A stretch of 64,000 nucleotides of DNA from Peribacillus huizhouensis (GCF_014138605.1 NZ_JACJHX010000009.1:1-64000), one strand, 5' to 3'. Shown: positions 15,499 through 25,529, counted from the first letter of the stretch. A program made the numbers and translations. Notes: generated from the letters alone by a model not told the origin.

Positions 15499-16247
15499 GG
15501 AGTCACAACCTTTACATTTGAATGTTTTTGTAATGAAAGTACCGCTTCTTCATCATTTACATCAGTTATGATCGTAGCCTCTTCAATGGCTGCAACTTTA
15601 GCAAATGTTGTTTCATAAAGTTTAGAACTATCTGCAAGAACATAAGATTTATTCGATAATTGAATCGCTCTCATTTTTAACAGAGCTTCATCAGGATCCG
15701 GTGTAGTCAATCCATAATCGGGATGAATCCCATTCATTCCTAAAAAACATTTATCAAACCGATAATCAGATAGAAACTGAACTGCTTGACTTCCCACAAT
15801 TGCATTCGTTGCTACTTTCAATTTTCCTCCGACTAGAAATGTTTTTATATCAGCCTCCATTAACAATGGAATATGCATAAGTCCATTTGTGAGAACAGTC
15901 ACGTTCTTTTCCTTAATAAAAGGGATCATTTCAAATACAGTCGTTCCGGCATCAAGATAAACACAGTCATCGTTGTCAATATAAGAAGCAGCTAATCTGC
16001 CAATTTGCTGTTTTTCTAAATGATTCGCATACCTTTTTTCATTTAATGAAGGTTCTATTCCTTTTTGCTTTAATAAAGCTGCGCCACCATGTACTCGTTT
16101 TAACGCTTTCATTTCTTCTAATTGAACTAAATCACGTCTAATCGTTGATTCAGAAGCTTGGAGCTGCTCAACAAGGTCTTGAAGCTTAATTGTCCCTTGC
16201 TCTTTCAGCAAAGCTAAAATCAATTGATGCCTCTCAGTTGTTAACAT
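15495..16247 (-). CDS. fruR: DeoR-family repressor of the fru operon
   Basis: 250 aa from the ATG at 16245-16247 behind GGGAGGT; B. subtilis FruR is 251 aa. An N-terminal winged helix (RHQLILALLKEQGTIKLQDLVEQLQASESTIRRDL) precedes a DeoR sensor domain with motifs YLDAGTTVFEMIPF and DKCFLGMNGI. The effector is expected to be fructose 1-phosphate. It is first in the operon and so autoregulated. Three phased TCAAAATCATT repeats just upstream are the probable operators. Confidence 0.92.
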   Translation of the reverse strand: MLTTERHQLILALLKEQGTIKLQDLVEQLQASESTIRRDLVQLEEMKALKRVHGGAALLKQKGIEPSLNEKRYANHLEKQQIGRLAASYIDNDDCVYLDAGTTVFEMIPFIKEKNVTVLTNGLMHIPLLMEADIKTFLVGGKLKVATNAIVGSQAVQFLSDYRFDKCFLGMNGIHPDYGLTTPDPDEALLKMRAIQLSNKSYVLADSSKLYETTFAKVAAIEEATIITDVNDEEAVLSLQKHSNVKVVTP

Positions 16248-16274
16248 AGTAATTACCTCCCTTGTTATAGTTGT

Positions 16275-16303
16275 ATAATAAATGATTTTTCGTAAAAATT
16301 CAA
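16275..16303 (-). promoter_or_regulatory. fruRKA promoter
   Basis: Read leftward: -35 TTGAAT (16298-16303), 17-bp spacer, -10 TATTAT (16275-16280). The start of fruR lies 28 bp downstream of the -10. Confidence 0.65.
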
Positions 16304-16354
16304 TCAAAATCATTCAAAATCATTCATATTATTATATTTATTTTCAAAATCATT
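16304..16354 (-). promoter_or_regulatory. Putative FruR operator repeats
   Basis: Three direct copies of TCAAAATCATT start at 16304, 16314 and 16344. The offsets of 10 and 30 bp put them on the same face of the helix. They lie immediately upstream of the -35, consistent with a DeoR-family protein binding cooperatively. That FruR binds them is inferred from position. Confidence 0.6.
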
Positions 16355-16396
16355 CATTTTCATGGAAGATTACCGTAAGATTTTTAAAAAATCAAA

Positions 16397-16630
16397 GGCT
16401 GTTTTCACATACTTTGTTGCTTTTCAATCATTTTTACACTAATAATCCGGGTTGATTTCCGTTGCAGGTCCTCGCTTTCCGCGGGCGGTCTCAGAAGCCT
16501 CCTCAGTGCTTTGCACTTGCGGGGTCTCCCTCAACACGCTTTTCCCGCAGGAGTCTCGCACCTGTAACTAAGATCAACATCTGTTCGAATTGGTTTCTTG
16601 CTAAAAACAACATTCTTTACGAAAAGAGCC
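16397..16630 (+). mobile_element. MITE copy B (ISL3-like ends)
   Basis: 234 bp, same orientation as copy A, three substitutions apart. It is flanked on both sides by the perfect 8-bp duplication AAATCAAA (16389-16396 and 16631-16638). The right flank touches the odhAB terminator. Because each copy has its own target duplication, they inserted separately and do not form a composite transposon around the fru operon. Confidence 0.87.
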
Positions 16631-16640
16631 AAATCAAAAA

Positions 16641-16676
16641 AAATCCCCGATCAGATAAAAATCTGATCGGGGATTT
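16641..16676 (-). terminator. Terminator of odhAB
   Basis: AAATCCCCGATCAGAT/ATCTGATCGGGGATTT, a perfect 16-bp stem with an AAAA loop. Leftward transcription then meets a run of T. It sits five bases after the odhB stop. Confidence 0.92.
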
Positions 16677-16681
16677 TTGCA

Positions 16682-17917
16682 TCAACCTTGTAGTAATAGT
16701 TGTTCTGGATCTTCAAGTAATTCCTTAACAGTTACCAAGAATCCTACAGCTTCTTTTCCATCGACGATGCGGTGATCATAAGAAAGTGCTAAATACATCA
16801 TTGGTCTGTTTTCAAAATTATCATTATCAATCGCTACAGGTCTTACTTGGATTTTGTGCATTCCAAGAATTCCGACTTGTGGTGCATTAAGAATTGGAGT
16901 AGACAGCAATGATCCAAATGTTCCGCCGTTTGTAATTGTGAACGTTCCACCTGAAAGATCTGAAAGCGCTAATTTATTGTTTCTTGCTTTAACAGCGAGA
17001 TCGCTAATTGATTGTTCGATTTCAGCAAAACTTTTTCGATCTGCATCACGTACGACCGGTACAACTAAGCCTTCATCAGTCGATACAGCAACACCAATGT
17101 CATAGAATTTTTTCTTAAGAATTTCGTTCCCATTAATTTCTGCATTAAGTAAAGGATATTTCTTAAGAGCGCCAATTACTGCCTTTGTAAAGAATGACAT
17201 GAAACCAAGCTTCACATCGTTTTGTTTTACGAATGCATCTTTATGACGTTTCCGTAAATCCATAACAGCTGTCATGTCAACTTCGTTAAAAGTTGTCAAC
17301 ATGGCTGCTTCGTGCTGTACTTCTACTAAACGTTTCGCAATCGTTTGACGACGACGAGACATTTTCACGACTTCTACTCGATCATCACTTTCTGTTTGCG
17401 TTATTGTTGCAGGTTTTGCTGGTACCGGCTCTTGGACACTTTTTTGTACCGGTGCATTCGCAGCTACTACATCTTGGATTCTTACTCGGCCAAGAGGATC
17501 AACAGCTGGGACTTGAGATAAATCAATCCCTTTTTCACGTGCAAGTTTGCGTGCTGCAGGTGAAGCAATCGTTCTTTGACTACCATTCTCAACTTGAGTA
17601 GTAGGTTCAGATTTAACTTCTTCTGCCTTTACTTCCTCTACAACAGGTGCTTCTGCTTTAGGTTTAGCCACTTCACCTGCTCCGCCTTCATTAACTACAG
17701 CAATAGCTTGTCCGACTTGAACGGTATCCCCTTCTGCTGCTAGTAATTCTGATAATGTACCATCATAATCGGAGATGATTTCAACATTTACTTTATCTGT
17801 TTCAAGTTCTAATAAATACTCTCCCTTTTCAACCGTTTCCCCTGGTTGTTTTAACCATTGTGCAATCGTTCCTTCTGAAATTGATTCTGCTAGTTCAGGC
17901 ACTTTTACTTCAGCCAT
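16682..17917 (-). CDS. odhB: Dihydrolipoyllysine succinyltransferase (E2 of 2-oxoglutarate dehydrogenase)
   Basis: 411 aa. The lipoyl domain (1-80) carries the lipoylated Lys in [12 protein letters not shown] Glu/Val/Ala-rich linker comes next, then a peripheral subunit-binding domain ([19 protein letters not shown], about 118-155). The catalytic acyltransferase domain ends with [16 protein letters not shown], which includes the active His and Asp. It transfers succinyl from E1-bound intermediate to CoA in the TCA cycle. The ATG is one base after the odhA stop, so the two are one operon, with GGGGGAG inside the end of odhA as ribosome-binding site. Confidence 0.96.
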   Translation of the reverse strand: MAEVKVPELAESISEGTIAQWLKQPGETVEKGEYLLELETDKVNVEIISDYDGTLSELLAAEGDTVQVGQAIAVVNEGGAGEVAKPKAEAPVVEEVKAEEVKSEPTTQVENGSQRTIASPAARKLAREKGIDLSQVPAVDPLGRVRIQDVVAANAPVQKSVQEPVPAKPATITQTESDDRVEVVKMSRRRQTIAKRLVEVQHEAAMLTTFNEVDMTAVMDLRKRHKDAFVKQNDVKLGFMSFFTKAVIGALKKYPLLNAEINGNEILKKKFYDIGVAVSTDEGLVVPVVRDADRKSFAEIEQSISDLAVKARNNKLALSDLSGGTFTITNGGTFGSLLSTPILNAPQVGILGMHKIQVRPVAIDNDNFENRPMMYLALSYDHRIVDGKEAVGFLVTVKELLEDPEQLLLQG

Positions 17918-17918
17918 T

Positions 17919-20777
17919 TTAATTCTCCCCCTCGTTAGTACGCGTAATTGATTCAGTCATAATACGGTTCTGTTCTTGCTTGTGAACAAGTGGATCCCCT
18001 TCTGATGGACTTGATCTCCGTTTTCTGCCAATGTAAGTGATGGAAACTCCATCTGGAGCTGATGCATATAAGCGTGGCTCAACAAACGTCCATGCTCCCA
18101 TATTCTTTGGTTCTTCTTGAAGCCATACAATTTCTTTTAAATTTGGATATTTTGCGAAAGCTTCCTTTACTTTCTTTAATGGGAATGGGTAAATTTCTTC
18201 AAGGCTGATGACTTGGAGCCAATCAGTATCTGATTCATTTGCAATCTTTTCACGTATCTCTACTGCTATTTTACCTGTACAAAGAATAATTCTCTCAATT
18301 GCACTCGGATTTTGACCTAAAGTAGCCGTTTCTATAAATGACTGGAATTCTCCATCCGTGAATTCAGCTAAAGAAGATGCCATCACTTGATTACGCAACA
18401 TACTTTTTGGAGCCATAATCACTAACGGGCGAACTTGTTCCATTTCAAGAATTTTCGCTTGTCTTCTTAATAAATGGAAATATTGAGCTGCAGAACTTAA
18501 ATTAGCGACTGTCCAGTTATTTTCCCCTGCCAGTTGAAGATAACGTTCTAGACGCGCGCTAGAATGTTCCGGACCTTGCCCTTCATACCCATGTGGTAAT
18601 AGCATGACGAGTCCAGATTTCTGTCCCCATTTAGCACGACCTGCAGCAATAAACTGGTCGAAGATTACTTGTGCCGTATTAGCAAAATCACCGAACTGCG
18701 CTTCCCAAAGTACAAGCGTTTCAGGTGCAAAAACATTATATCCGTATTCAAACGCAAGTACTGCGGTTTCTGTCAAAGGGCTATTGTGAACAGCAAAAGA
18801 TGCTTTAGCAGTCTCTAATGTATGAAGCGGTGAGTATGTTTTGCCATCTTCACTGTCATGTAATACAATGTTTCTTTGGGCAAATGTTCCTCGTTCAGAG
18901 TCTTGCCCAGTTAATCGAATCGGTGTTCCATCTGAAAGTATTGAAGCAAATGCTAATGTTTCAGCATGGGCCCAATCAATTTTCCCATCTTCTCCCAAAG
19001 AATCCAGACGACGAGAAAGAATACGACCTAACTTCTTATTGATCTGGAACCCTTCTGGCCATTTAACAAGACTCTCATTCATTCGAATTATATCTTCTGC
19101 TGCTACAGTAGTATCCAGTTTTGGAAATCCTTTTTCGATAGTCTGTGGCGGATCAAGTTCACATACAGCTTCTGGTTTGTTGCCAGAAATTCTGTCATAA
19201 GCTTTTTTCAATTTCTCTTCAACTTGCTCTGTTAGTGCATCCAGTTCTTCTTTATTGATTGCACTCGCTTCAAGCAATTTTTTTCCGTATAATTCTTTAA
19301 CAGTTGGATGTTTTTGAATTAAACCGTACATTTCCGGTTGGGTAACTAACGGTTCATCCATTTCGTTATGACCAAACCTTCTATAGCCGATTAAATCTAT
19401 CAAGAAATCTTTCTTGAACTTTTCACGATATTGAATTGCAAGCGTAACAGCTGCAAGGCATGCTTCTGGGTCATCTGCGTTCACATGTACAATCGGTACT
19501 TCAAAGCCTTTTGCCGGATCACTTGCATATTTAGTAGAACGAGAGTCTTCGCTTTCAGTCGTAAATCCAATCATATTGTTTGCGATAATATGAATCGTAC
19601 CACCTGTTTGGTACCCTTTTAAACGACTTAAATTAAGCGTTTCAGGAACAATGCCTTCCCCTGGAAATGCCGCATCACCATGTATAAGAATCGCCATTGA
19701 GCGAGAGATATCTTGTTTTGGGAAGCCAGCTTCTGTCCGATCTTCTTGTGCTGCTCGAGAATATCCTTCAACGACCGGACCTACCACCTCTAAATGAGAC
19801 GGGTTATTAGCTAGTGTAATTCTTGCTTTTTGAGTATTTCCATTTGTGATGAGTGTATCTAATCCTAGATGATATTTAACGTCACCTGTCCAACCATAAT
19901 TAATGCCTATTGACCCTTCAGAAGGAACTAAATCCTTATTAGGGCTATGCTGGAATTCAGAGAAAATGATTTCATACGGTTTACCAAGTACATGTGCTAA
20001 TACATTCAAACGTCCACGGTGCGCCATGGCAATATTTACATTAGATGTGCCATTTTGTACAGTTTGAGATATTAAATGATCAAGAACCGGGACAAGCATA
20101 TCTAGCCCTTCAATTGAAAAGCGCTTTTGCCCAACATACGTACGGTGAAGAAATTTCTCAAATCCTTCAACTTCCGCTAATCTTTTATATAAAATGGCTT
20201 TTCTCTCATTTGTAACCTCAGGAAAAATACTTCCTGATTCCACTGCATCAATAAGCCATTGTCTTTCTTCCAAATCATTCACTTGTGAAAATTCAAAAGC
20301 AATTGTTTTTGTATATAACTCCTTTAAATAACGAAATGCTTCATAACCATCTTTAATGGATTCAGGTGATTCAGGACAAATAAAGTCAGCTGGAATTTTA
20401 CGCAAATCGTCAGCTGTTAAACCATATTTCTCCAAATGGAGAAGTTCGTTATCTAACCCTTTGTTTAACGGATTAATATTCGCTGCTAAATGACCATATG
20501 AACGAATATTTTCTGTTAGTTTAACAGCAGATGTGATTTTCTTCATTGACAGTACATCCACTGTCGAAACCATAGCCGTATGATTTTCTACGACTGTTGT
20601 TTGACCTGCCACATTATTTACTGTAGGTGGTCCGGAAATTTCAAAAAAGTTTTTTAGCTCTTGATCGACTAAATCCGGATCTTGTTGAAATAGGTCGTAT
20701 TGCTCCAAGACGTACCCAAGGTTTGGACCAGAAAAAGCTTTCCATGGGTCATATGCCTTAGCTTCCTTGATGGTCAT
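17919..20777 (-). CDS. odhA: 2-oxoglutarate dehydrogenase E1
   Basis: 952 aa, thiamine-diphosphate-dependent decarboxylase of the 2-oxoglutarate dehydrogenase complex; B. subtilis OdhA is 944 aa. Recognisable features are the N-terminal segment ending near [24 protein letters not shown], the substrate/ThDP stretch [19 protein letters not shown], the diphosphate-binding [11 protein letters not shown], and the C-terminal transketolase-like domain ([22 protein letters not shown]). It forms an operon with odhB. GGGGG precedes the ATG. A cre-like site lies upstream over a good -10 sequence. Confidence 0.96.
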   Translation of the reverse strand: MTIKEAKAYDPWKAFSGPNLGYVLEQYDLFQQDPDLVDQELKNFFEISGPPTVNNVAGQTTVVENHTAMVSTVDVLSMKKITSAVKLTENIRSYGHLAANINPLNKGLDNELLHLEKYGLTADDLRKIPADFICPESPESIKDGYEAFRYLKELYTKTIAFEFSQVNDLEERQWLIDAVESGSIFPEVTNERKAILYKRLAEVEGFEKFLHRTYVGQKRFSIEGLDMLVPVLDHLISQTVQNGTSNVNIAMAHRGRLNVLAHVLGKPYEIIFSEFQHSPNKDLVPSEGSIGINYGWTGDVKYHLGLDTLITNGNTQKARITLANNPSHLEVVGPVVEGYSRAAQEDRTEAGFPKQDISRSMAILIHGDAAFPGEGIVPETLNLSRLKGYQTGGTIHIIANNMIGFTTESEDSRSTKYASDPAKGFEVPIVHVNADDPEACLAAVTLAIQYREKFKKDFLIDLIGYRRFGHNEMDEPLVTQPEMYGLIQKHPTVKELYGKKLLEASAINKEELDALTEQVEEKLKKAYDRISGNKPEAVCELDPPQTIEKGFPKLDTTVAAEDIIRMNESLVKWPEGFQINKKLGRILSRRLDSLGEDGKIDWAHAETLAFASILSDGTPIRLTGQDSERGTFAQRNIVLHDSEDGKTYSPLHTLETAKASFAVHNSPLTETAVLAFEYGYNVFAPETLVLWEAQFGDFANTAQVIFDQFIAAGRAKWGQKSGLVMLLPHGYEGQGPEHSSARLERYLQLAGENNWTVANLSSAAQYFHLLRRQAKILEMEQVRPLVIMAPKSMLRNQVMASSLAEFTDGEFQSFIETATLGQNPSAIERIILCTGKIAVEIREKIANESDTDWLQVISLEEIYPFPLKKVKEAFAKYPNLKEIVWLQEEPKNMGAWTFVEPRLYASAPDGVSITYIGRKRRSSPSEGDPLVHKQEQNRIMTESITRTNEGEN

Positions 20778-21498
20778 TTTTTTTAACCCCCAAATTTAAC
20801 TAATAATTTTTATTTCGTTTTACCCATCCCCGCTGATATTAGCTAACTTTTTAATAAGAACCTCTAAAAAAAAGTTATATTTTTATACTATTATCAATAT
20901 TTAAAGGATAAAACGTTTTCAATAATTATACTACCATGTTTTTAACAAATATCCAAAGGTTAAACGTAGAAAAATAGAGGAAAAAACACAATCATCCTGA
21001 CTTAATACAATAATATATGACTAACATCTTAAAATACCTCCATAATTCAGCTTTTTTCTGCCTATTTCTTTTTTAACACTCTAGTAATTTATGTAATAGG
21101 ATTAAGTTTACTAAGTTTTTATAAACGTAGAAATTTGGCTATACCATACATCGAATATTTAACTTTTCTATTAATCCCGAAATTATTATACATAATAATC
21201 GGATTACTTTCATATATTTAAAGTTTTTAACAATAATTTTTTGAATAGACTTTCATAATGAAGCAGATTGTCCTTAAGGGTTAAATCACATACTAAATTG
21301 ACAGTTAATTCTGATATATAACTACACTTGACTGTATATTTTGTAAGCATTTACTTTTGAATCTGTTTAGATAAATAGATTATCTATTTACACACTGTCT
21401 CAATCCCCTTTTTATTCTGCTATTTACAGATAATAAGACCCTAGGAATGTTTCTAAAAAATGAAGATAGGTGGGGGATAAGGCCCCCACTGATTTCAC
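20778..21498. other. Long AT-rich intergenic region upstream of odhA
   Basis: About 720 bp with no credible ORF on either strand. The right-hand part of odhA's control region is here (TATAAT and a cre-like site near 20908-20930). The rest is AT-rich with no obvious hairpin apart from the one at 21468. No tRNA or known ncRNA signature was seen. Confidence 0.5.
20908..20930 (-). promoter_or_regulatory. odhA -10 element with overlapping cre-like site
   Basis: On the leftward strand TATAAT (20925-20930) is followed by TGAAAACGTTTTAT (20908-20921). This fits the CcpA cre pattern TGNAANCGNWWNCA except for the last two bases. The position over the transcription start would allow repression by CcpA. 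No convincing -35 was found. Confidence 0.4.
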
Positions 21499-21500
21499 TT
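21468..21500 (-). terminator. Hairpin after the deacetylase gene, related to the 340-bp element
   Basis: GTGGGGGC and GCCCCCAC pair around AT; the right flank (read leftward AAGTGAAATCAGTGGGGG) resembles the 5' hairpin of the structured repeat. No clear T-run follows, so termination is uncertain. Confidence 0.4.
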
Positions 21501-22251
21501 ATCGAAATTGAACTTTTCCATTGTTTTCCGTTAACATTTCAAACTCGAAACCTTGATTTTTTAACCCGCTAATGATATCGGGTAATGCTTTAACAGTGTT
21601 TTTCATATCATCTATATCATGCAGTAAAATTACAGCTTGCTTATGCTTCTTAGCCCCTTTTAAAACGGATTGAGTGATTGTCTGTTGACTAATCATCGGA
21701 CTAATGCCGTCCTTTGAGTCTACATTCCAGTCAAAATACGTATAGCCCCTTTTTTCAAGTTCTGAAATAATATCTGTACGAATTGATTTTTTATCATATC
21801 TTTGGATAAGCATGTTATTTGAACCACCTGGAAAGCGAATCAATTTTGTATTTATGGAATATTGATGATCTAGCAGCGATTCTAACTTTCCCATATCTTT
21901 AAAAAAATCCTCTTTCGATCTGTAAATCACTCGATAATCATGGGTATTCGAATGCAGGGCAATTGTATGACCGCGTTTAATCATTTCTTCATAAGCATGT
22001 TTCGCATAGCTTTGTCGATTTGCCATAACAAAAAAGGTAGCCTTAGTATGGTACTTGTCTAATATATCGAGAATTGGAATTGTATTTTGTGACGGTCCGT
22101 CATCAAAGGTTAAATAAGCAACCTTTCGTTCTGCGAATTCTGATGTGTTGGTTAGTGGGGCTAATTCATCAGGAATGGGGATTGCATAAATAGTTATTCC
22201 AATTGTGAATGAATACATTGTGATAATTAGAAAGCTAAGAAGTACTCTCAT
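21499..22251 (-). CDS. Polysaccharide deacetylase (NodB domain)
   Basis: 250 aa. An N-terminal signal anchor (about 3-24) is followed by a CE4/NodB domain. Five active-site motifs are present: TFDDGPS (metal-binding Asp), HSNTHD (metal His), RFPGGSN, DWNVDSKD and ILLHD. All catalytic residues are retained. It probably removes acetyl groups from N-acetylglucosamine or muramic acid in peptidoglycan, outside the membrane. Several Bacillus paralogues (PdaA/B/C, YheN) share this plan and I cannot assign one. A shortened copy of the structured repeat sits at 22272-22417, just upstream of its start. Confidence 0.88.
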   Translation of the reverse strand: MRVLLSFLIITMYSFTIGITIYAIPIPDELAPLTNTSEFAERKVAYLTFDDGPSQNTIPILDILDKYHTKATFFVMANRQSYAKHAYEEMIKRGHTIALHSNTHDYRVIYRSKEDFFKDMGKLESLLDHQYSINTKLIRFPGGSNNMLIQRYDKKSIRTDIISELEKRGYTYFDWNVDSKDGISPMISQQTITQSVLKGAKKHKQAVILLHDIDDMKNTVKALPDIISGLKNQGFEFEMLTENNGKVQFR

Positions 22252-22271
22252 CTTATGTCCAACCTTTCTTT

Positions 22272-22417
22272 TTTTATCCCGGTTTAACAGGATGTAATCC
22301 CCCTCAATTTACGTTTATCGAAAAAATAGGGGGATATACAGCCTGTTAATCCCTGATCGGTTTAAATTAACAATCTATGGTGGGAAGCTCCCAACTGATT
22401 GAAGTTTCACTTTATTA
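22272..22417 (-). repeat. Structured repeat, minimal copy (middle deleted)
   Basis: Reading leftward it starts ATAAAGTGAAACTTCAATCA with the 5' hairpin (GTTGGGAGC/GCTCCCAAC-like). It passes through ACCGATCAGGGATTAACAGGC to the 3' stem-loop (ATCCCCCTATTTTTTCG ... GAGGGGGAT) and ends CCGGGATAA. The central domain of the full element (see 40255-40594) is missing. It lies in the leader of the deacetylase gene. Confidence 0.65.
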
Positions 22418-22495
22418 TTAAGTTGCTCGTCCTAAGATTTTTTATGTTAAGAATCATGTAATAGACGTAAACAAAGGTTGAGTTTTTACCTTCAG

Positions 22496-22621
22496 AAAAA
22501 AAGAAGGTGTCCCAAAAGTAAATGGAAAAAACCCACAACAGCTAAACAGTATAGAGTACGTGTTGAGACACTGCATACTGATTTAGAGTGTGAGGTTAGA
22601 CCTTTATGGGATACCTTTTTT
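22496..22621 (-). terminator. Terminator-like repeat of the GGTCTGACC family after glpD
   Basis: Outer arms AAGGTGTCCCA and TGGGATACCTT with A- and T-runs, and an inner GTGTGAGGTTAGACC half. It ends two bases before the glpD stop and should terminate it. Confidence 0.6.
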
Positions 22622-22623
22622 AG

Positions 22624-24279
22624 TTATTCCTCTGGATGCTGCGCAGCATATAATTGTTCTTCTAACTCAATGGTATATTGCTGTTTTTCCGTTTCTGTCC
22701 ATTGAAAGATATCACTCATATAGTTTATCACTCCATCTTGCCAAGCTTTTGCTCCATCAATATTAAACAAGATCAAACCTGACCGTCTCATAAAAAAGTC
22801 AACAGGGGTTACAGTTCTTTCAAAATGAATCGCATAAACGAGCATGCCATAAATGTCTAATGGAAGTTGATATTTCATAGCTTCACTTTGTTTTCCATTA
22901 ATAAGTGCAAAAACATCAGATGCATTAGAACCATACATTTTTGCAATTGCCAAGGCTTGATTAGAGTCTAGTCCAACTGCTTCTCCCTTTACTTTTTGAG
23001 ATTTAACATATGCATGAAAGTTTTTCGATCCGCCCACTTCACCACCAGAGATTCGGATATCCTTAGTTTGGCATTTGTCAAATTTAATTCCGTAATCTAT
23101 CTCGAAGCTTTTCGCAACTTTATCAAGTACTTGTTGGGACATTTTACGATATCCAGTTAATTTACCACCTGCGATTGTAACTAATCCTGAGTCAGAGACC
23201 CAAATTTCATCTTTCCTAGAAATTTCTGATGGATCCTTTCCATCTTCATAAATAAGTGGACGAACACCAGCCCAACTGGATTCAACAATATCATAGCTAA
23301 TAGTCACATCTGGAAACATGAATTTAATCGTTTCGAGAAGATAGTCACGATCTGCTATTGTCATTTTAGGATGAATTGGATCGTTTTCATAAAAAGTGTC
23401 GGTTGTCCCTATATATGCTTTGCCCGCACGTGGAATAGCAAAGATCATTCTCCCATCCGGTGCATCAAAGTAAACAGCTTGCTTCAAAGGAAAATTAGAT
23501 TGGTCAATTACAATATGTACGCCCTTAGTTAATTGTAGTGTTTTACCTTGTTTTGAACGATCTTTTTGTAAAAGCGTCTCCACCCATGGACCTGAAGCAT
23601 TAATGACTTTCTTCGCTTTTATAGTAAACGTTTGCTTAGTCAACATATTTTCCACGACCGCTCCTATCACTTTGCCAGTTTCATTAATAAAATCAACTAC
23701 TTTCACATAATTTAGTAATTCAGCACCTAGCTCTGATGCCCTCTTTACCACTTCGATCGTTAATCGTGCATCATCTGTCCGGTATTCTACATAATAACCT
23801 CCTCCCACTAAGCCTTTTCGTTTTAGTAGAGGTTCTTTCATTATTGTTTCTGTTACTGATAGCATTGTTCTTCGCTCATTTGTTTTTACTCCAGCTAAAA
23901 AATCATAAAACCGCAAACCAATTGAAGTTGAAAATTTGCCATATGTACCTCCTGAGTAAATAGGCAAAAGCATCCATTCTGGTATTGTTACGTGCGGCCC
24001 ATTTTCATACACTACCGCACGTTCCTTTCCTACTTCAGCAACTACACCAACTTCGAACTGTTTTAAATAACGAAGACCACCATGAACAAGTTTTGTGGAG
24101 CGGCTTGAGGTACCTGCTGCGAAATCTTGCATTTCCACTAATACTGTTTTCATCCCTCGAGTAGTTGCATCAAGTGCGATGCCTGAACCTGTAATCCCCC
24201 CACCGATCACTAATAAATCAAATTCTTGTTCTTGGATTTTTTGTATTCTCTCATTTCTATCCAAGCTTGAAAATTTCAT
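22624..24279 (-). CDS. glpD: Aerobic glycerol-3-phosphate dehydrogenase
   Basis: 551 aa; B. subtilis GlpD is 555. The N-terminal FAD-binding Rossmann motif is VIGGGITGSGIALDA, followed by FAAGTSSRSTKLVHGGLRYL. The FAD/substrate region GPWVETLL and the C-terminal helical domain follow. It oxidises glycerol 3-phosphate to dihydroxyacetone phosphate at the membrane and passes electrons to quinone. It stands alone; glpF/glpK/glpP are not in the window. AGGAGG precedes the ATG. No clear GlpP antiterminator hairpin was found in the leader. Confidence 0.96.
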   Translation of the reverse strand: MKFSSLDRNERIQKIQEQEFDLLVIGGGITGSGIALDATTRGMKTVLVEMQDFAAGTSSRSTKLVHGGLRYLKQFEVGVVAEVGKERAVVYENGPHVTIPEWMLLPIYSGGTYGKFSTSIGLRFYDFLAGVKTNERRTMLSVTETIMKEPLLKRKGLVGGGYYVEYRTDDARLTIEVVKRASELGAELLNYVKVVDFINETGKVIGAVVENMLTKQTFTIKAKKVINASGPWVETLLQKDRSKQGKTLQLTKGVHIVIDQSNFPLKQAVYFDAPDGRMIFAIPRAGKAYIGTTDTFYENDPIHPKMTIADRDYLLETIKFMFPDVTISYDIVESSWAGVRPLIYEDGKDPSEISRKDEIWVSDSGLVTIAGGKLTGYRKMSQQVLDKVAKSFEIDYGIKFDKCQTKDIRISGGEVGGSKNFHAYVKSQKVKGEAVGLDSNQALAIAKMYGSNASDVFALINGKQSEAMKYQLPLDIYGMLVYAIHFERTVTPVDFFMRRSGLILFNIDGAKAWQDGVINYMSDIFQWTETEKQQYTIELEEQLYAAQHPEE

Positions 24280-24311
24280 CGCTTTTTTCCTCCTTTATAG
24301 TTGGAATGTTT

Positions 24312-24507
24312 GATACAAAACGAATATGGTGTTATAATGCCTCCATTTATTATGAGAATATATTAAGAAGCACGTTACACTCACCTGTACTAAATGGTGG
24401 CAGTGCGGAGCCGGAATTTTGGATGCTTTCTCGATTAAATCCGTAAATACCTGATAAATCGATTATCTTAGTCACGAAGCCCCGTCTCCCCTGTCCTACA
24501 TACAAAA
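24312..24507 (-). repeat. Intergenic element of TACAAAACGAATATGG type, copy 1
   Basis: Bounded by GATACAAAACGAATATGG on the left and GTCCTACATACAAAAA on the right, so both ends carry ATACAAAA in direct orientation. The internal stretch GGTGGCAGTGCGGAGCC matches GGTGCGAAGC in copy 2 at 38260-38440. It lies between the ku terminator and glpD, on the downstream side of a leftward gene, exactly as copy 2 does. Confidence 0.6.
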
Positions 24508-24552
24508 AGAGACCACAACGTACACAGCAATTGCTATGCATTTATGGTCTCT
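24508..24552 (-). terminator. Terminator hairpin downstream of ku
   Basis: AGAGACCA and TGGTCTCT pair around a 29-base loop; leftward it is followed by a T-run (TTTTTGTATG). It is 138 bp past the ku stop. Confidence 0.55.
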
Positions 24553-24689
24553 CAAAATCACCTAGCCGACTATTAACTTAACTTAATTATACAATATCTT
24601 CCTCATTTTAGAAAGGAGAATGTAAGATTAGAATCCATACTTTTCGCCTCGTCTAATATTTCTTTTAGGTTAAGAAACGAATTGCAGAT

Positions 24690-25529
24690 TTAAGCTTGCA
24701 TTTTTTTCGGTGTTGCTCGTTTACGCACTGTTTTCTTTTGTCTTGTCCCTTCTGGCTTCGTTTTGTCGATTGAAGCTTGCAGCGCTGCCATTAGATCGGT
24801 CACATTTGAAGTTTGTGGTGCTTTCATTTTTGAGGTAACTGTTTTTTGTCCAGACTTTTTTGATTCAATCAAATTCATTAAAGCTGTTCGATATTCGTCA
24901 TGATATTTATCAGGATCAAAATCAGTCGTTAATTGATCAATTAATAAAATCGCTGTATCTAATTCTTTTTTTGTAACCTGCTCTTCTGCAGGGATATTCG
25001 GTACATCTACAGTAGACCTGACTTCATCAGGATAGTGAATCGTTTCCATCAAAAGAGTATTTTCTAATACCCGAATAACAGCCAATTGTTCTTTTGAACG
25101 AATAATAATCTTCGCTAGACCGACTTTTCCTGAAGTTTCTAACGCTTTTCTCAATAATGCATAAGCCTTCACTCCGCCTTCGTTTGGGCTCATATAATAA
25201 CTTCGATTAAAATAAATAGGGTCAATTTCCTCAATTTTTACAAAATCAATTATTTCAACAGCTTTATCTTCATTTTCTTTTTTTAACTTTTCTAACTCTT
25301 CGTCTGGAAGGACAACAAATTTTCCTTTTGTGTACTCATAAGCACGAACTATATCATCTTTTCCTACTTCTTTATCACAAATAGGACAAACTTTCTCATA
25401 TTTTATTGGTGAATGACATTCTTTATGAAGAGTACGTAATGAAATATCTTTGTCTTCTGTAGCAGCATGTAATTTAATTGGAATATTAACCAACCCAAAG
25501 CTAATGCTCCCTTTCCACATTGTATGCAT
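24690..25529 (-). CDS. ku: DNA end-binding protein Ku
   Basis: 279 aa from the ATG at 25527-25529 (MHTMWKGSISFGLVNIP), preceded by GAAGGTG. A GTG three codons earlier overlaps that ribosome-binding site. The Ku core spans about 5-250, with the CPICDKEV and YYMSPNEGGVKAYALLRKAL segments typical of bacterial Ku. The basic tail (KKTVRKRATPKKMQA) probably adds DNA affinity. It binds double-strand ends as a dimer and recruits LigD for non-homologous end joining, in Bacillus mainly protecting spores. It is divergent from ligD with a 137-bp shared control region. Confidence 0.95.
   Translation of the reverse strand: MHTMWKGSISFGLVNIPIKLHAATEDKDISLRTLHKECHSPIKYEKVCPICDKEVGKDDIVRAYEYTKGKFVVLPDEELEKLKKENEDKAVEIIDFVKIEEIDPIYFNRSYYMSPNEGGVKAYALLRKALETSGKVGLAKIIIRSKEQLAVIRVLENTLLMETIHYPDEVRSTVDVPNIPAEEQVTKKELDTAILLIDQLTTDFDPDKYHDEYRTALMNLIESKKSGQKTVTSKMKAPQTSNVTDLMAALQASIDKTKPEGTRQKKTVRKRATPKKMQA

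Noticed and set aside
12399-16638. Composite transposon carrying fruRKA between the two MITEs
   Set aside because: Each MITE has its own 8-bp target duplication, and the outer flanks (TATATAAA and AAATCAAA) do not match each other.
24350-24541. 63-aa leftward ORF between ku and glpD
   Set aside because: It lies in the repeat element and terminator; copy 2 of the element does not keep the frame.
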